From: Arthrobotrys musiformis
Taxonomy: Eukaryota > Ascomycota > Orbiliomycetes > Orbiliales > Orbiliaceae
Reading direction: 5' to 3'
DNA: 64,000 bases
Assembly: GCA_036971715.1 (NCBI GenBank)
Contig: JAVHJL010000008.1
Coordinates: 372,001 to 436,000 of the forward strand
Part shown: positions 1 through 11,072 of the stretch, piece after piece
How the letters are laid out: every line of letters starts with the position of its first letter
Position numbering within the stretch: position 1 is the stretch's first letter
The notes under the pieces: generated by a model
The model's input: the letters and a program-made list of their open reading frames with translations, nothing else
The model's database searches: none
Told to the model about the DNA's origin: nothing
Translations under genes and position numbers: made by a program

Positions 1-85
1 CCGCAGTAGCGGTAACAACATGTACAGTTTGTGCAATTGTGGCTAGTAGCATACACATTCAAGTAGTCACGTATTGGGACCGCAC

Positions 86-115
86 GGCTTCGGCCAGCTC
101 GGGTATACGAGACAA
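86..115 (-). repeat. 30-bp micro-element copy (long subtype)
   Basis: Read on the minus strand this begins TTGTCTCGTATACCCGAG and ends CTGGCCGAAGC. It matches the unit at 8452-8483 at about 27 of 30 positions and the one at 59454-59484 less closely. No convincing 9-bp flanking duplication remains here, so it is called on similarity alone. Confidence 0.6.
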
Positions 116-272
116 CCGCGTCTAATTCACGTCATCCTGGGAACTAATGGTTCAATTCTCACGATTACGAGACTGCACGCGGCAGGCTTGATGGCAACTA
201 AGGTTGAATGCGAGGAAACAAGATCGTATCACACTTGCGGCGTATCATTGGCTCGTTTAGCCCTATTGCAGG

Positions 273-487
273 ATGCATGGAAAGGTGCCCCAGAGCTGCT
301 GCGGCCACATCGAAACGCTCAGATTTAGGTGTCTCAGCTATCGTATGTCGCAAGTTCACCATACATGGGATATTCGTTTAGGTTAATTATAAGGATTTTA
401 GATCTGAGCGTTTCGATGTGGCCGTAGCAGCTCTGGGGCACCTTTCCATGCATGCGATTGTCGTTTAGGTTAATTATAAGGATTTTA
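273..487. repeat. Inverted duplication inside a 27-bp direct duplication
   Basis: Bases 273-324 recur as a reverse complement at 402-453 with a single mismatch (51 of 52). The inverted copy lies between two perfect 27-bp direct repeats (374-400 and 461-487, beginning TCGTTTAGGTTAATTATAAG). The layout is therefore direct repeat, 60 bp of inverted filler, direct repeat. This is what a staggered double-strand break filled from a nearby template would leave, although a decayed foldback element is possible. No credible coding region is present. Confidence 0.85.
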
Positions 488-687
488 ATAACTCTACCGT
501 GAGCTTCTAGTTAAAATGGAGCTGCATTCTTGTCACATATATATATGGTTGCCTCTTCATCACCGAGACGATGTAAAATTGTCGATATCCTCCAAAAACC
601 TGCACTCTATAGATCTATATTCACCAACTGCATTCTGTTATCTTCTTACTTCGTTGAAATTTATAATATTTAATTGAGAAACTGAAA

Positions 688-1587
688 ATGCGGCCTAGGC
701 CTCGAGACCCATGTTTCTATGATGGTAGACATTGCAGCGCCTTCTCCAATAACGGGCATGGGGGCCTTGCCTGGACCCAACCTATCGACACCAACCCAAG
801 ACTAGTACTGAATACTCTTTCGGGAGCTGATCACTGGGGCCATCACCCCTGGAGTCCCGTAGCTGAACCTGGCGAAGAGTTCTTTTCTTTGCAAACAATG
901 ATTGATCACTGCGAGGTTGATGGCCTGCTTGATCCCGACCCACTCCAAAAGCTGTACCTAGCGGATGACGGCGCCCAATTTGATCTCGATATGATCCTTT
1001 CCCAATCCCGGTTTAAACCCTCTTACCCAATCTTCGACGCCGCGGGGCAACACACCGACGAAGGACTCCTAGGCCCGCCTCTCGATCTTGGGGGCGCTTC
1101 CTCCATTCAAGACATCAGGCCAGAGATTTCTCATGCCAGTAGCATTGCAGGCCTGGGCCCCGGGTTAGAAGCGCATGCGGGCACTGTTCCGGGGGTCTTG
1201 GCGACCCTTGGACCTGCATGCGTGGTACGGACCAATGTGGTATCACACCAAGGCTGGACGCAGCGACAAACTGTTCCTATGTCTGAGAATTCGAACTCGC
1301 CTTTACCAAGGGGCCGAAAATCTCGGAAAAGAAAAGGCAAATCAATATCAGGGCACGGTCGTAATGCCAAAGCATCAAGTAACACCCTCTTGTACCGTGC
1401 CAGCTGCCTATATCCAGGGTGCTCCAATGTTATGTGGAGCAAAGACCGAAAGAAGGCTGGTGATAACCTTTATCAGCACCATCAGAAAAAGTTCCATCCT
1501 GAATGGGCTAAGGAGAGCACCGCGTTGAAAAGGAAGCGGTACGAGTTGTCAGACCCATACCCCGAGAGCATATTCCACATGGGTTAA
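688..1587 (+). CDS. Cys/His-module protein A (putative nuclear zinc-finger family)
   Basis: Single-exon gene of 299 codons. The ATG at 688 has AAA directly upstream, a favourable context. The first 200 residues are low-complexity and rich in G, P, S and D. A strongly basic patch at residues 208-218 (RGRKSRKRKGK) resembles a nuclear localisation signal. The end carries the module shared with the genes at 6303, 11461, 18096 and 31868: C240-x4-C245, then DNLYQHHQKK with H264/H265 and H270, then HPEW. The first cysteine seen in the paralogs is replaced (YRASC instead of FCxxC), and the terminal ERC motif is also lost, so metal binding may be altered. The spacing resembles a long C2H2 finger. I infer a DNA- or protein-binding role from the module and basic patch; no named family was recognised. 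Confidence 0.75.
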   Translation: MRPRPRDPCFYDGRHCSAFSNNGHGGLAWTQPIDTNPRLVLNTLSGADHWGHHPWSPVAEPGEEFFSLQTMIDHCEVDGLLDPDPLQKLYLADDGAQFDLDMILSQSRFKPSYPIFDAAGQHTDEGLLGPPLDLGGASSIQDIRPEISHASSIAGLGPGLEAHAGTVPGVLATLGPACVVRTNVVSHQGWTQRQTVPMSENSNSPLPRGRKSRKRKGKSISGHGRNAKASSNTLLYRASCLYPGCSNVMWSKDRKKAGDNLYQHHQKKFHPEWAKESTALKRKRYELSDPYPESIFHMG

Positions 1588-2429
1588 TTTTAGGTCTGCA
1601 ACTTTGAGTCACACTTGCACATGGGTGCATGGTTACAGTATTATTATATTATTGCTTTCTACCACGGCGTCTGGCTTTCTGTGTACTAAACCGCCTGTTT
1701 TCAACGCCTGTCTGATTTCACTATGTTTTCAAAGCCTGTCTGATTTCACTACTATATTCTTGAAACAAGAAAGCCCTGTCCTCTTTTAATGAGCTTTTAT
1801 CCTCTGACATGTCCTCCACCTTCGCATTTGTATTTTCTCCAAGTTCCGGTTCAAACGTTTGTTTTAAAATTTAAATCCTTGCATTGAGTGTTTCTTCGCC
1901 GATTTTTCTGTACATGTGCAACGAATCAGCCAAAGCCATGGAACCAGAATATATCAACATCGCTAAAACCAAATTGCAATTGACAATTTATGCAACCCAA
2001 CCTAGCTCACACCCTGAACCCAAACATAGATCTATAGAAGAATCAGCCGCCCCTAGCGAGAAATTACATCTTCAATTCGGCCCCAGCAGCCAACGCGAGC
2101 TCGAATTCAAATCAAGTTTGGGGAAACTTAAGGTTTTGCCCGGTTTTATGAATGTTAAGAGGTTGACAGCTCTAACACCGAAATCAAGACGCCCGTGCAA
2201 TTATTCGCCGGGGAGCCTATCACACCATCTTGCAACGGAAAATCCATGCTGGTAACCGCCTCAACAGACACTGCTCTTATAGTGGGGTAGTTAAGGCGTA
2301 AATATGCACATATCGACACCTAGACAGTCGAATTCTCAATTTGGTTACACAAGGCTGACAAAATTCCACGAAGACTCACCGCGGCCTACGGATATTTGTG
2401 TTGCCTTAGATGCTCGTGAGTATGTTCCA

Positions 2430-2570
2430 ACAGCATCGGCCCATGACAGAGAATATCGGCCCATCCGATTAGTCTGTCGCTCCGTCCGATCTAGACTGCC
2501 GTCAGATGGTCTCGGGCTCCAGACCAACCGTCCGATTAGTCTGGGCCGTCCGATTCGAGATGATCATCTC
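2430..2570. repeat. Cluster of short CCGTCCGATTAGTCTG-like repeats
   Basis: CCGATTAGTCTG occurs twice (about 2466 and 2532), with further CGTCCGAT copies between and after them. ATCGGCCCAT also occurs twice at the left edge. This looks like a small degenerate repeat island with no coding signal. Confidence 0.55.
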
Positions 2571-3321
2571 GTTTGAGGCTTAGCTTTCGTCAAGAACGGG
2601 ATCGGTAATTAAACTCGAACACGGGAGGCCCTTGGAACACAAAGTTTCGCACCTTATTTCAACTTCGTTGCTTAGCTCATTTTAAAATGGCGGGACCAAC
2701 TTGGAACGGAAAGCGCAATGTGTTGTGTGTTGATGTCGTCGTAGGAAGGATAGCCAGCTAAGGCCAGCACACGATTGACCTCGAGCCTAGAGGATTTCGA
2801 AACTTCCCATCATTCATATTGTGCCTACTCGGCAGCGACTTGAAGCTGCGGTACGTTGTTGTAAAGGTTAGGGTTAGTCTGCTTGAGCCCTCCTACAGGA
2901 TACTCTAATGGGGCTCGAAGTAAAAAACCTCTATCGATTCTAGATCTGTAGCGAAAAAAAAATTATATACCTGCAGAGCACGAGGAGAGGGGTCTGTCAT
3001 TTAGGTTGGGTTTGAGGAAATTTATGTTGAAATTGGAATTTCTTACAATGAAGCCGTCCCTAGAGGCCTTTAATTAGCCATCGGGGTACGAGAAGTATGT
3101 CCTAAGGCTCTGGGACTCGTTGTACAATTATCTATGAGCAACTAGTACGGTGCGTAACCTGCTGAGCATTTTTCTTAGACTTTCCTTCTGGGGAATTTCA
3201 GGGGATTGACCCGCGCCGCAAGTGGTAATATAGGAGCCTAGAGCAGGCTATAAAATTTTTGCTTGCACCCTGAGGCAGGCCTCACTCAGGCAACGTTGGA
3301 TTGTGCGTATGTGAAAGGAAA

Positions 3322-3336
3322 TAGCCTCGAACCCAG
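3322..3336 (+). repeat. Micro-element core without clear flanking duplication
   Basis: TAGCCTCGAACCCAG matches the family core at nearly every position. The nine bases on either side do not match each other, so insertion is not shown directly here. Confidence 0.45.
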
Positions 3337-4257
3337 CCATTGCAAAGCGTGGGGGGGACTGTTCATGAGTCAATGTCTCAGCTTTTATCATCTCCCGCCA
3401 TTGAATAGAGACAAACATGCTTATTTTCCGGATAGCATACCCGGCCGGCTATCCTAGATCCTGGGAATGGACACGGCAGGCCTGGTAGTAGGTAACACGC
3501 GGAATTCGGTTCCTGGTAGGTGCGCTTACGCGAGCAGATGTTATCGGCCAGAAAAAGGGGAAAGAGGCACACATGTGTCTCAAGATCTTTTCGAGCGCCG
3601 GTATGTCATCGATTCCTTGATGACCACGGTAGTGTACGGAGGGAGATTGTTACACGAAGAGCAAAAGTTTCCTGGATCTAAAGATGTATCAATATTGTGT
3701 TGAATATAGATGAGTTAGTCCTCAAATCTACGTCTATGAATGGATGAATTTCGATACTGATTGGTTGATTTGTCTGATATGTAGGGATGGTAATTCTTTC
3801 GGCCTCGTTTCCGTGGATTTAATTTTATAAAATGCATTAATGCGTCATCATACGCATGGAATTTTCACGGGCGTTGGTTGTTTGACGTTTGAAAAAACCA
3901 GGCAAGGAACATTCACCCGAAATACCCTAAAGAATATACGGAGTCTAAGAATCAAAAGCTCTGATCGGGCCGCGTCGGCTGTCCGAGAAACCGTAGGGTG
4001 AGGCTTGAGACGAGATTATGGTTGTTTGTCCCCGCCGAGGTCGAGGTGAGAGAAGGTGAGCGCCCCGTGTTGCAACTTCTTTTGCCACCTTGAAATGGTC
4101 CAATATAATTCGTTGACTTCGTTAGCTGACAGTTGTTTTGTACTTACCATGAATGTTTCAGGTTTGCGATGTGCTGCATATGGCCAGCCTTGTAGTTGTA
4201 ATGCTCAATGCACACATGCCAATTTCCGTGCATGCATATGCTGGTGTAAGCTACATC

Positions 4258-4271
4258 TGGATTCGAGGCTA
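4258..4271 (-). repeat. Micro-element core, 14-bp subtype, no clear duplication
   Basis: TGGATTCGAGGCTA is the exact reverse complement of the 14-bp insertion at 5276-5289. No matching 9-bp flanks are visible, so this copy may be old or rearranged. Confidence 0.5.
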
Positions 4272-5266
4272 GTTCCACTATAGTAAACGCATGCAGCTGA
4301 ATAGTTCCTGGATTCTGGTCGGAGAACGGGTGTGCTGATAGAATATTCTGTGAAGAAAAATTCGGCGGCCGTTTTTTTTTGTTCTTCTTTTTTTTGGGTG
4401 GGATCGGCTCCGCCACAAAGCGCGGGGGCCGCAGAAGCTTCGAAGACAGGGAAATTTCGAAAAATAGAACAGTATGGTTTTTTTAAAGAAAACTAGTTTT
4501 GAATGCATAAAAAACCTGACGAGACTACAGCTGAGAGCCCCCCAACGAAGAAAATTTCTCTGCTGAATTAGGGTCCTAAAAACAGTCACCGTCCGACCAT
4601 TCCCCTGCGACTAGGACACGAATTAGGCCATCGAGCATGCTACGAATAGGTGACAAGGTGGTCTCGGTGCAGAGGAAAACTCCGTGATTCCACGTAGGAT
4701 AGATAATTGGTCATAAGCATGGGTAAATAGATTTGAAGACGATGGGGAGCGGAATCAATTAGATGCGTGATTGGTCTCGAGGCGCCTGAGCCGACGTCTC
4801 GTACTCGAAATATAGAAGCACCCAAGCCGTAATCGCACTGTTTGTAACAAACCCAGTGCCGTGTCCGGTGTTCCATTCTTCGTCGCAGCATGGCCGTAGG
4901 ACCACAGCTTGAATTTTTGCTTCAAGACTTTGTCACATGAAACTTTTTATCTATGCTCGATCTAGCCGATGCCCCTATAGTAGATGGGCCATTTAATGCA
5001 CTAGTATATGCTCTTGAACATATTCAACGTAGCCTGTGCGATCCACGTACTCGAGGTTAGCCAAGGCAATCACGCGCACTTTAGCTTAAACCCCCCCAGA
5101 CTCGTTTCCAGGAGAAAGTTTTCCCTGAAAAACGATCAGCCCATTTTACGGGACGAGCGCCGTGTATTCAATTGTCAGGCTTGGAAACTTCCCGAATTCA
5201 AATTTTGGCTCCATGGGCGTGCGAGTGATGTTACCAGGCTGGGCTGTTTGGTCTGGCCTTCCAGGC

Positions 5267-5298
5267 AGGTATACCTAGCCTCGAATCCAAGGTATACC
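5267..5298 (+). repeat. 14-bp micro-insertion with exact 9-bp target duplication
   Basis: AGGTATACC at 5267-5275 is repeated exactly at 5290-5298. Between them lie 14 bp, TAGCCTCGAATCCA. The conserved end TAGCCTCG abuts the left repeat. The flank contains an internal palindrome, which slightly weakens it as evidence on its own. Confidence 0.8.
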
Positions 5299-5357
5299 AA
5301 CGTCGTAAGCTAAGTTTGCGCATGCGAGAGCCAAGATTTTGGAATAGTTTTTTGGCT

Positions 5358-5372
5358 TTGTCTCGTACCCAG
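5358..5372 (+). repeat. Perfect TTGTCTCGTACCCAG core, flanks unresolved
   Basis: The full 15-bp core is present and is followed by a C/G run (CCCGGGGG), as in the insertions at 29921 and 55295. No direct repeat flanking it is clear. Confidence 0.55.
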
Positions 5373-5789
5373 CCCGGGGGTTGTCCCCTCGCCACCGCAA
5401 AGGAAAGCTCTGAAGGACACGGACCCCCAACTTTGGATCGATTCTATCCAGCGTGCCATTTGGTTCCTTGTGGAGGCCTAATCCGCCAATCAACCATATT
5501 TAGATACTTCGACCTACCCGACCGCCAATTGTCAATGTTTCGAGTTGGTTCAGTTTGGCCGTTATAGCTTAGTTCGATAAATGCGCCTCATCCAATCAAC
5601 ACCACAAGTGGCAACGCCATGGCGCCACAACCCTCAGGAAATTCACGTCGACATGGCCTCACCCAGAATAAAAAGCAATGTGACAACTTCAATCCTCTGC
5701 TTCAGGACCGTTCAACGAGTACAGAGTAGCTGCAGGATCCAAAATATTCCCATATGCCCGTGTCTGTTACCTTTTTTGTGCAATATCTG

Positions 5790-5859
5790 CCAGGACAGTC
5801 CCTTAATTACAACCACAGCAGCATTTGTTTTACGTGAGACCAGGCGAGTCCCTTAATTA
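5790..5859. repeat. 50-bp tandem duplication remnant
   Basis: CCAGGACAGTCCCTTAATTA at 5790-5809 recurs at 5840-5859 with two differences. The intervening bases include GTGAGACCAGG. Confidence 0.55.
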
Positions 5860-6302
5860 TAGGAGGCCAATTACTACATTTCTCCGAGCGACCATATAGC
5901 TATGATATATATTGTTAAAGATCCCTTCATTATCAAAACTTCCCAATATTGGTATGCCAGAAATTTCGAAAGCATCGACCAACCAAAAAATATCCCCAGC
6001 GCCATCGAAATATTATAAGTTCCGGATAACATATAGACACGACCTAACGGATAAACCACCTACACGTTAACGTCCTTGCCGACTGATATTTTCGCTTGCG
6101 GGCTTGATAATTCCTTGGACCAATTTCGACGAATCTTTGTGCAGGCTAGGTTCGAGACTAGCAAATTTGCAAATCTCAGATCCCTTCATTTTCACAAATC
6201 TTCGAGCTCGATAAAGGCATCGGCGCATAGTTAATTACGACTGAGCTTCGAAATTCGAGCACGGAACCAATCGATCCCCACATCAACGAGCCTGGATGTG
6301 AG

Positions 6303-7483
6303 ATGTTTACCTCTAAAGTATTTAAAGATAACTATCCCCACGCTGAAGTGAGCTTGTAGCCACCTTTCTATAATTTTTCCACATACTCACTAACATCTAA
6401 CAGGCCTTTCTCTATTTCGATACCGAAGACAATAACACTGCGAACGATGTATGGACACCACATGCGTACGAAAACGATGATCTACCGATGGATCCCCGCT
6501 TGACTGGGGGGCCGTGGCATGTCGACAGCGCCGACAATGCGATTTGTAGGGACGAGTTAGCTCTATCGCATAGTCAGCACAGAGTTGAAACTTTGAACCT
6601 CCAAACTCCTGAAAATATAGAGCTCGGACGTTATAGTTCCTTCGAACCCGACCGTTATAATGGGGGTTTCACCGGAGCCCCACGTCCAACTTTAGACCGG
6701 GAACAATTGTCAACTGCGCGAACTTGGGAGCTGTTGGATTTTGATTTCGATAGTGGGAATGGACCAAGCGCGCTAGAGGCAAGCGGGACGGATTATAGCG
6801 TCGCTTTCGACGAGGGCCGGTACCCGTACGAAGAGATTGGGATCCTCAACCGGGCTCATGGATCAGCCGATTCCAATTTGGGACTCCCCGCGGCGATATT
6901 CGACTATGTTCAAGATGATTCGTCACCGGATAGACAATCTTCAGAGGCTTCAGCCGTTTCTAGTTACAGCCAAGACGGCTCGGCGCTGGGAGTACGGTTG
7001 GAGGGCTATTAGCGAGTCGCATGGGATACCACACAACCAGACGCTGATAGCATGGGCCGGAACCTCGACACTTCAACCCCGGGGACCCCTTCAGTATTTA
7101 TCGCACAGGAAGTGAGAGCTACCCCGAAGATCGGCCGTAGGCCCCGCCGGAGAAATATCGTAAGCCGACCGAAGCTGGTCGAAGGGTATTCCACGAGCCC
7201 ATCCGGCAATACATTTTTCTACGAGACTACAACAGCTGGCTTAGACCACCAGCAAGCGACAATGCGCCTACCAAAGAATTACATTTTCTGCGCTCGATGC
7301 CTCTTCCCAGAATGTAAAAACATCATGTATAGCGTGAGCACTAGATCGAAGGCGAGAGATAATCTCTACCAGCACCATCAGAAAAAGAAACACCCTGATT
7401 GGGTAAAAGCTAAGCTGGGTAAAGAACGCTGCACCGTTTCGATTGTGCCTGATGTGCGCTCCGATGGAGGATTTCGTCCGTAA
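6303..7483 (+). pseudogene. Cys/His-module protein B, interrupted by one in-frame TAG
   Basis: Best model: exon 1 6303-6347 (ATG plus 14 codons), intron 6348-6403 (donor GTGAGC, branch CTAAC, acceptor CAG, 56 nt), exon 2 6404-7483. The frame is open throughout apart from TAG at 7010-7012, codon 218 of 374. The region before the module is acidic and low-complexity, with a basic patch GRRPRRR. The module is intact: C311-x2-C314-x4-C319, then DNLYQHHQKK with H339/H340 and H345, HPDW and KERC. Either this is a single nonsense mutation in an otherwise preserved gene, or an unrecognised intron removes the stop; GTACGG at 6992 to CAG at 7108 keeps frame but lacks a good branch point. The shorter alternative is a 143-aa product starting at 7052. 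Confidence 0.6.
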
Positions 7484-7598
7484 CCAAATACCCACGCTTT
7501 AAAACCCAACCACTCTCATACTTCGAAAATTTCAGTTCCTCGGCGTTTTCTTTCTTTCTCTTTTTGGCGAGGGTGGATCTTTTGAGTTTTTTTAAAAG

Positions 7599-7623
7599 CT
7601 TCTTCTTCTTCTTCTTCTTCTTC
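7599..7623 (+). repeat. (CTT)n microsatellite
   Basis: About eight uninterrupted CTT units lie just downstream of gene B, inside a wider pyrimidine-rich stretch (7550-7650). Confidence 0.9.
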
Positions 7624-8442
7624 CGATCCCTTTCTTTCTTTTCTGTTCCTGGTTTCCAATTCGTCATTTATATTGATACCCATCCCGACAGTTTTGGGAT
7701 ACAGACGTCTTTAGCCCAGGTAGAAAATAGAAAGGTGGATTCAAGCTACCGCAATCGTAGACCCTCATTGATTCGGAGGTGTGGTGGGTGAATTCAAAAC
7801 AACGAATAACTTCTAGGCCTACCGAACTAAGCCTAGGATCTCAAATTATTGATTCAAGGGTCGAAAAGGCCGGCACTAGCAGCAATATGCATAGGCACGT
7901 GCCCCAACTTCAAATATTACGTTGAGAGCTTCCTGAACAAACTGTAGTTGGACAAAGAGCAGTTTATGGTATATATAGCTTCTTACATGCCTACCTAGCA
8001 AGCCTCATCACCCGGGGGGGGGGGGTTCTGCAGGGCGCAGAGCGGGCTTTCCAGGAAATATTAAGTGAACTTCGTGTTCCACCACAAGGAAAATTTATCC
8101 CGACCAGCAATCTAGCATCCTAGTAACCGAGCCGCAACCGCTGTGACCGATACGCTCGTTCATAGAATATGGATGAGAAGAATTACTTCGGAATAGAGCT
8201 CTCAACCCCGCCGAGCGCCTGGACTCGAGGCTACTTCTTGACAACCTTATTTCAATTTTTCGAGTACAAACTTGCGACATGGGCGCGATTCCCCTTGAGC
8301 TTCCTAGCGCGCCGCGGTGTGCGCGTTTGATGAATTTTAGTTTGTCGTAGCCGAAATTGTGAATGCCAGACTGAAAAGGAGGGTTGCTGTAGTCCCTCTA
8401 TTAGCCATGTCATTTCCAATCTCCTTCTGCAAAATCTGATGG

Positions 8443-8492
8443 GGCCCGGTCTTGTCTCGTATCCCAGAGCTGGCCGAAGCTAAGGCCCGGTC
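8443..8492 (+). repeat. 32-bp micro-insertion with exact 9-10-bp target duplication
   Basis: GGCCCGGTC (plus a following T) at 8443-8451 is repeated at 8484-8492. The 32-bp insert at 8452-8483 starts TTGTCTCGTATCCCAGAGC and ends GCCGAAGCTAA. Its right end read backwards is TTAGCTTC, resembling its left end TTGTCTCG, so it has imperfect terminal inverted repeats. Related copies are at 86-115 and 59454-59484. This is the longest well-defined unit and may be close to a complete form. Confidence 0.85.
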
Positions 8493-8702
8493 TCGTGGTG
8501 CCAGACGCGGGACCCTAAATTTCCTATATAAAAACTGTTGCTTTTTTCGATGGATCCTTCGGCACTCACCAGCAGTTTCGGCTTTAGAGGAAATACAAAA
8601 GTTTTTGCTGAGAATTGAGCTCGCTTTTTGATTCCCAATTTTTGAATTTGTTGTATTTTGGTTTTTTGAAGCTGAATGAAGATGTTATGTGTCGATCCTG
8701 GT

Positions 8703-8717
8703 GGTATACGAGACAAG
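8703..8717 (-). repeat. Micro-element core copy
   Basis: GGTATACGAGACAAG is the inverse of the left end of the unit at 8452. The two face each other about 265 bp apart, so they could be the ends of one decayed inverted-repeat element. No exact duplication flanks this copy. Confidence 0.5.
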
Positions 8718-8811
8718 ATTGGCTCCCGGTTTAATCGGTGTTAAATGGTTCCACCGGTTTAAGCCAAAGCCTCAAACCAGTTCCAACATGCAACACATGT
8801 GGCGTCGAACT

Positions 8812-8864
8812 TAACAAGTGCTTAGCCTCGAATCCCTATACCGGGTTCGAGACTAACAAGTGCT
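8812..8864. repeat. 33-bp palindromic micro-insertion with exact target duplication
   Basis: TAACAAGTGCT at 8812-8822 recurs exactly at 8854-8864. Taking nine of these bases as the duplication leaves 33 bp (8822-8854). Its two ends, TTAGCCTCGAATCC and GGGTTCGAGACT, are near-perfect inverted repeats around a few central bases. It therefore looks like two transposon ends joined head to head. Confidence 0.85.
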
Positions 8865-11059
8865 GCTGAAATGACCGCACATGTATACAATTGCACAGAA
8901 GAGGACCAAGGACCATCCAATCTTAATTAAGACCGCTCGCCCCCGCTTTAGCTAGCATGCGCACCATCCGGATGCCCCAAAATAGGTCCGAAATTGGTTA
9001 ATATGTATAGCTATATGTATGTATTATTGACGATTCTGTATCATCAACAATTGTACAAGTATAGCGATAGACGCCTTCTGAAAGGATGAAGTCAAGGACC
9101 TTTGTATGAAGTGTCCTACGCCATTTCCCCCGCTTTGCGGGGTCTAGACGCTTCCACCCCCAGCCCGTTTAATCTATGGAGTCTAGTTAGAAACTTGAGG
9201 TTCTGGGACCTAAAATCATCGGTTATTTTCAGTATAATAAAATTCATATGCTTGGTGAAAGCTAGAGTGTAAATCAAGATAGCTACTTTACAATTTCCAA
9301 CCCTGCGATTTTCCTTCTGGAACGTACTTGTCTAAAGTTTTGGAGAATTCTGAATTGGTTGTTGTTTGTCTTAATGCGAATTGAGGTCATGGCATCTTCA
9401 ACCTCTTGTGGTTCCGTACTCATCGTCCTCTTGTTTGGATATCTGGAGACTGTAGCTGCTCGCCGCGAAGGCAGTTTGACACCTGCCCTCCTAAAAGCAC
9501 CTTCCTAAAGCCTCTTGCAACAGGAAAGACGCATACATATGCATAAGCCGCAAGCCTCCTCTTGACTCCCGCCCTCTAATCGCGCTTTTTTTCGGTCCCA
9601 CTTTCGCTTCCCCGTCCAACTTTCTCTTTTTTAATTTCCAAAACGACCAAAATAATAAAACAAATAAGCAACAGAAAGAGAAATAACAAAAAAGATGGAA
9701 AAACAAAAATTGCAAGAATAAAAAAAAGCGGAAGAATGCCAGCAGCACATCCGCCCCACATTCTGGGTACCTCTGTTAATCCTGATGCTTTGTATATATG
9801 TTGTGTATAGGTTTGTGTGCGTATTTAACTTCCTAATAACCCTGAAGTCTACTCCACTGGTTTGTTATTCGATTTGATTAGGTTCGATTCCGTATTTTCG
9901 AGTCCTTGTGTTCGTTCCTGTCCCCTAAACCTGCTGCCAAAGCGTTTGCCGTCTGCCGGGGGCATCCTAAGTTTCTTCCCGCTTCCTACCTCCCACCTCT
10001 CCTTCAAGGTCTTGATTTGTCGACTTCATTAGGGCCGCATGGTTTGGCTTCGAGGACGTTCGTCATATTCGAGTTCTGTACCTACCAGACGTGTGTTGAC
10101 ACCCACCCAACACGGTTTGGCTGCGGGACGGGCGGTGTCGGGCCCTTATATATCTGCCTTTATGCGAAGAGCTAGAAACGTACAGTACTGCTATGTGATG
10201 GGGAATTCCGGAACTAACCCTGAAGTTTGAAGGAAGGAAAGTAATGTTGTCAACCAATCAATTTATCGGTTGATCAATCAGTCAATCAATTGCCATTGCG
10301 TGACCTATTAGTGCCTATTAGACGGTCCCGAGATTCGGCCAGGCTAATTTTCGTCGCAGTAAAAACGGCCCCGCCTATTCTCTGATTGCCGATTGACAAA
10401 AATTCCTAAGCTTACGCTCGTCGGGGCCTAGTACCTATCCACCCGGTGGCGAGACTAGGATTTGTGAACATGTCTCCTAAACCGCTCCCACGCGGTCGTG
10501 GTACCTATGTCGTCATTTATACAGATTCGGGGTCGCGACGCTGTAGCTATTTGAGGAAGGCGTTCTGGACTGGGAACAGCCTGCAACTAGATACATCTAC
10601 ACTGTGATCGCGCTCAACTACTAAGGACCTTGGGATTTTACGCGACAATCATGTACCAATATTTTCTGCGAACCCGGGCCCCGGAGACCGGATTCACATA
10701 TCAATCCCCGTCACGTTATATGAGTTCGAACGTTCCTATACGCGGCTTCGCTTGCCGTGTCCATCTCGAAGGTTGACTCTAGATCTAGTTGCGAAGCGCG
10801 CTGGCCTGCGAACTTGATGATATCTGCACGGGTTATATCAACACCAACCATAGTACCAGGCCTCTAGCCAAATATGGCGGCGAGCTAGCTCGGGCTCGTG
10901 GTCCTGGGCCTTGAGAATGTCTTAGAGTGGTCCTTATATAATTAGGATCATGACCTTAAAACTGCTGTGCATGTAGGAAGCCATTTAAATTGTTATCTAG
11001 GGTCATCTTCTAGTTGTAGGGCAGCGAGCTTAAAGTTATAGTATATTGGCTAGATGGGC

Positions 11060-11072
11060 TTGGTCTCGTACA
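11060..11072 (+). repeat. Partial micro-element core
   Basis: TTGGTCTCGTACA matches the TTGGTCTCG variant also seen at 50264. There is no clear flanking repeat. Confidence 0.4.

Larger units (their letters stand above)
1588..6302. other. Gene-poor spacer between family members A and B
   Basis: No convincing gene was found. The stretch holds micro-element motifs at 3322-3336, 4258-4271, 5276-5289 and 5358-5372, a short repeat cluster near 2430-2570 and a 50-bp tandem duplication at 5790-5859. An open stretch at about 1938-2255 encodes a plausible hydrophilic peptide but has no supporting motif. Confidence 0.5.

Noticed and set aside
9881..9891. GGTTCGATTCC, a perfect tRNA B-box
   Set aside because: No A-box at the right distance and no cloverleaf can be folded around it.
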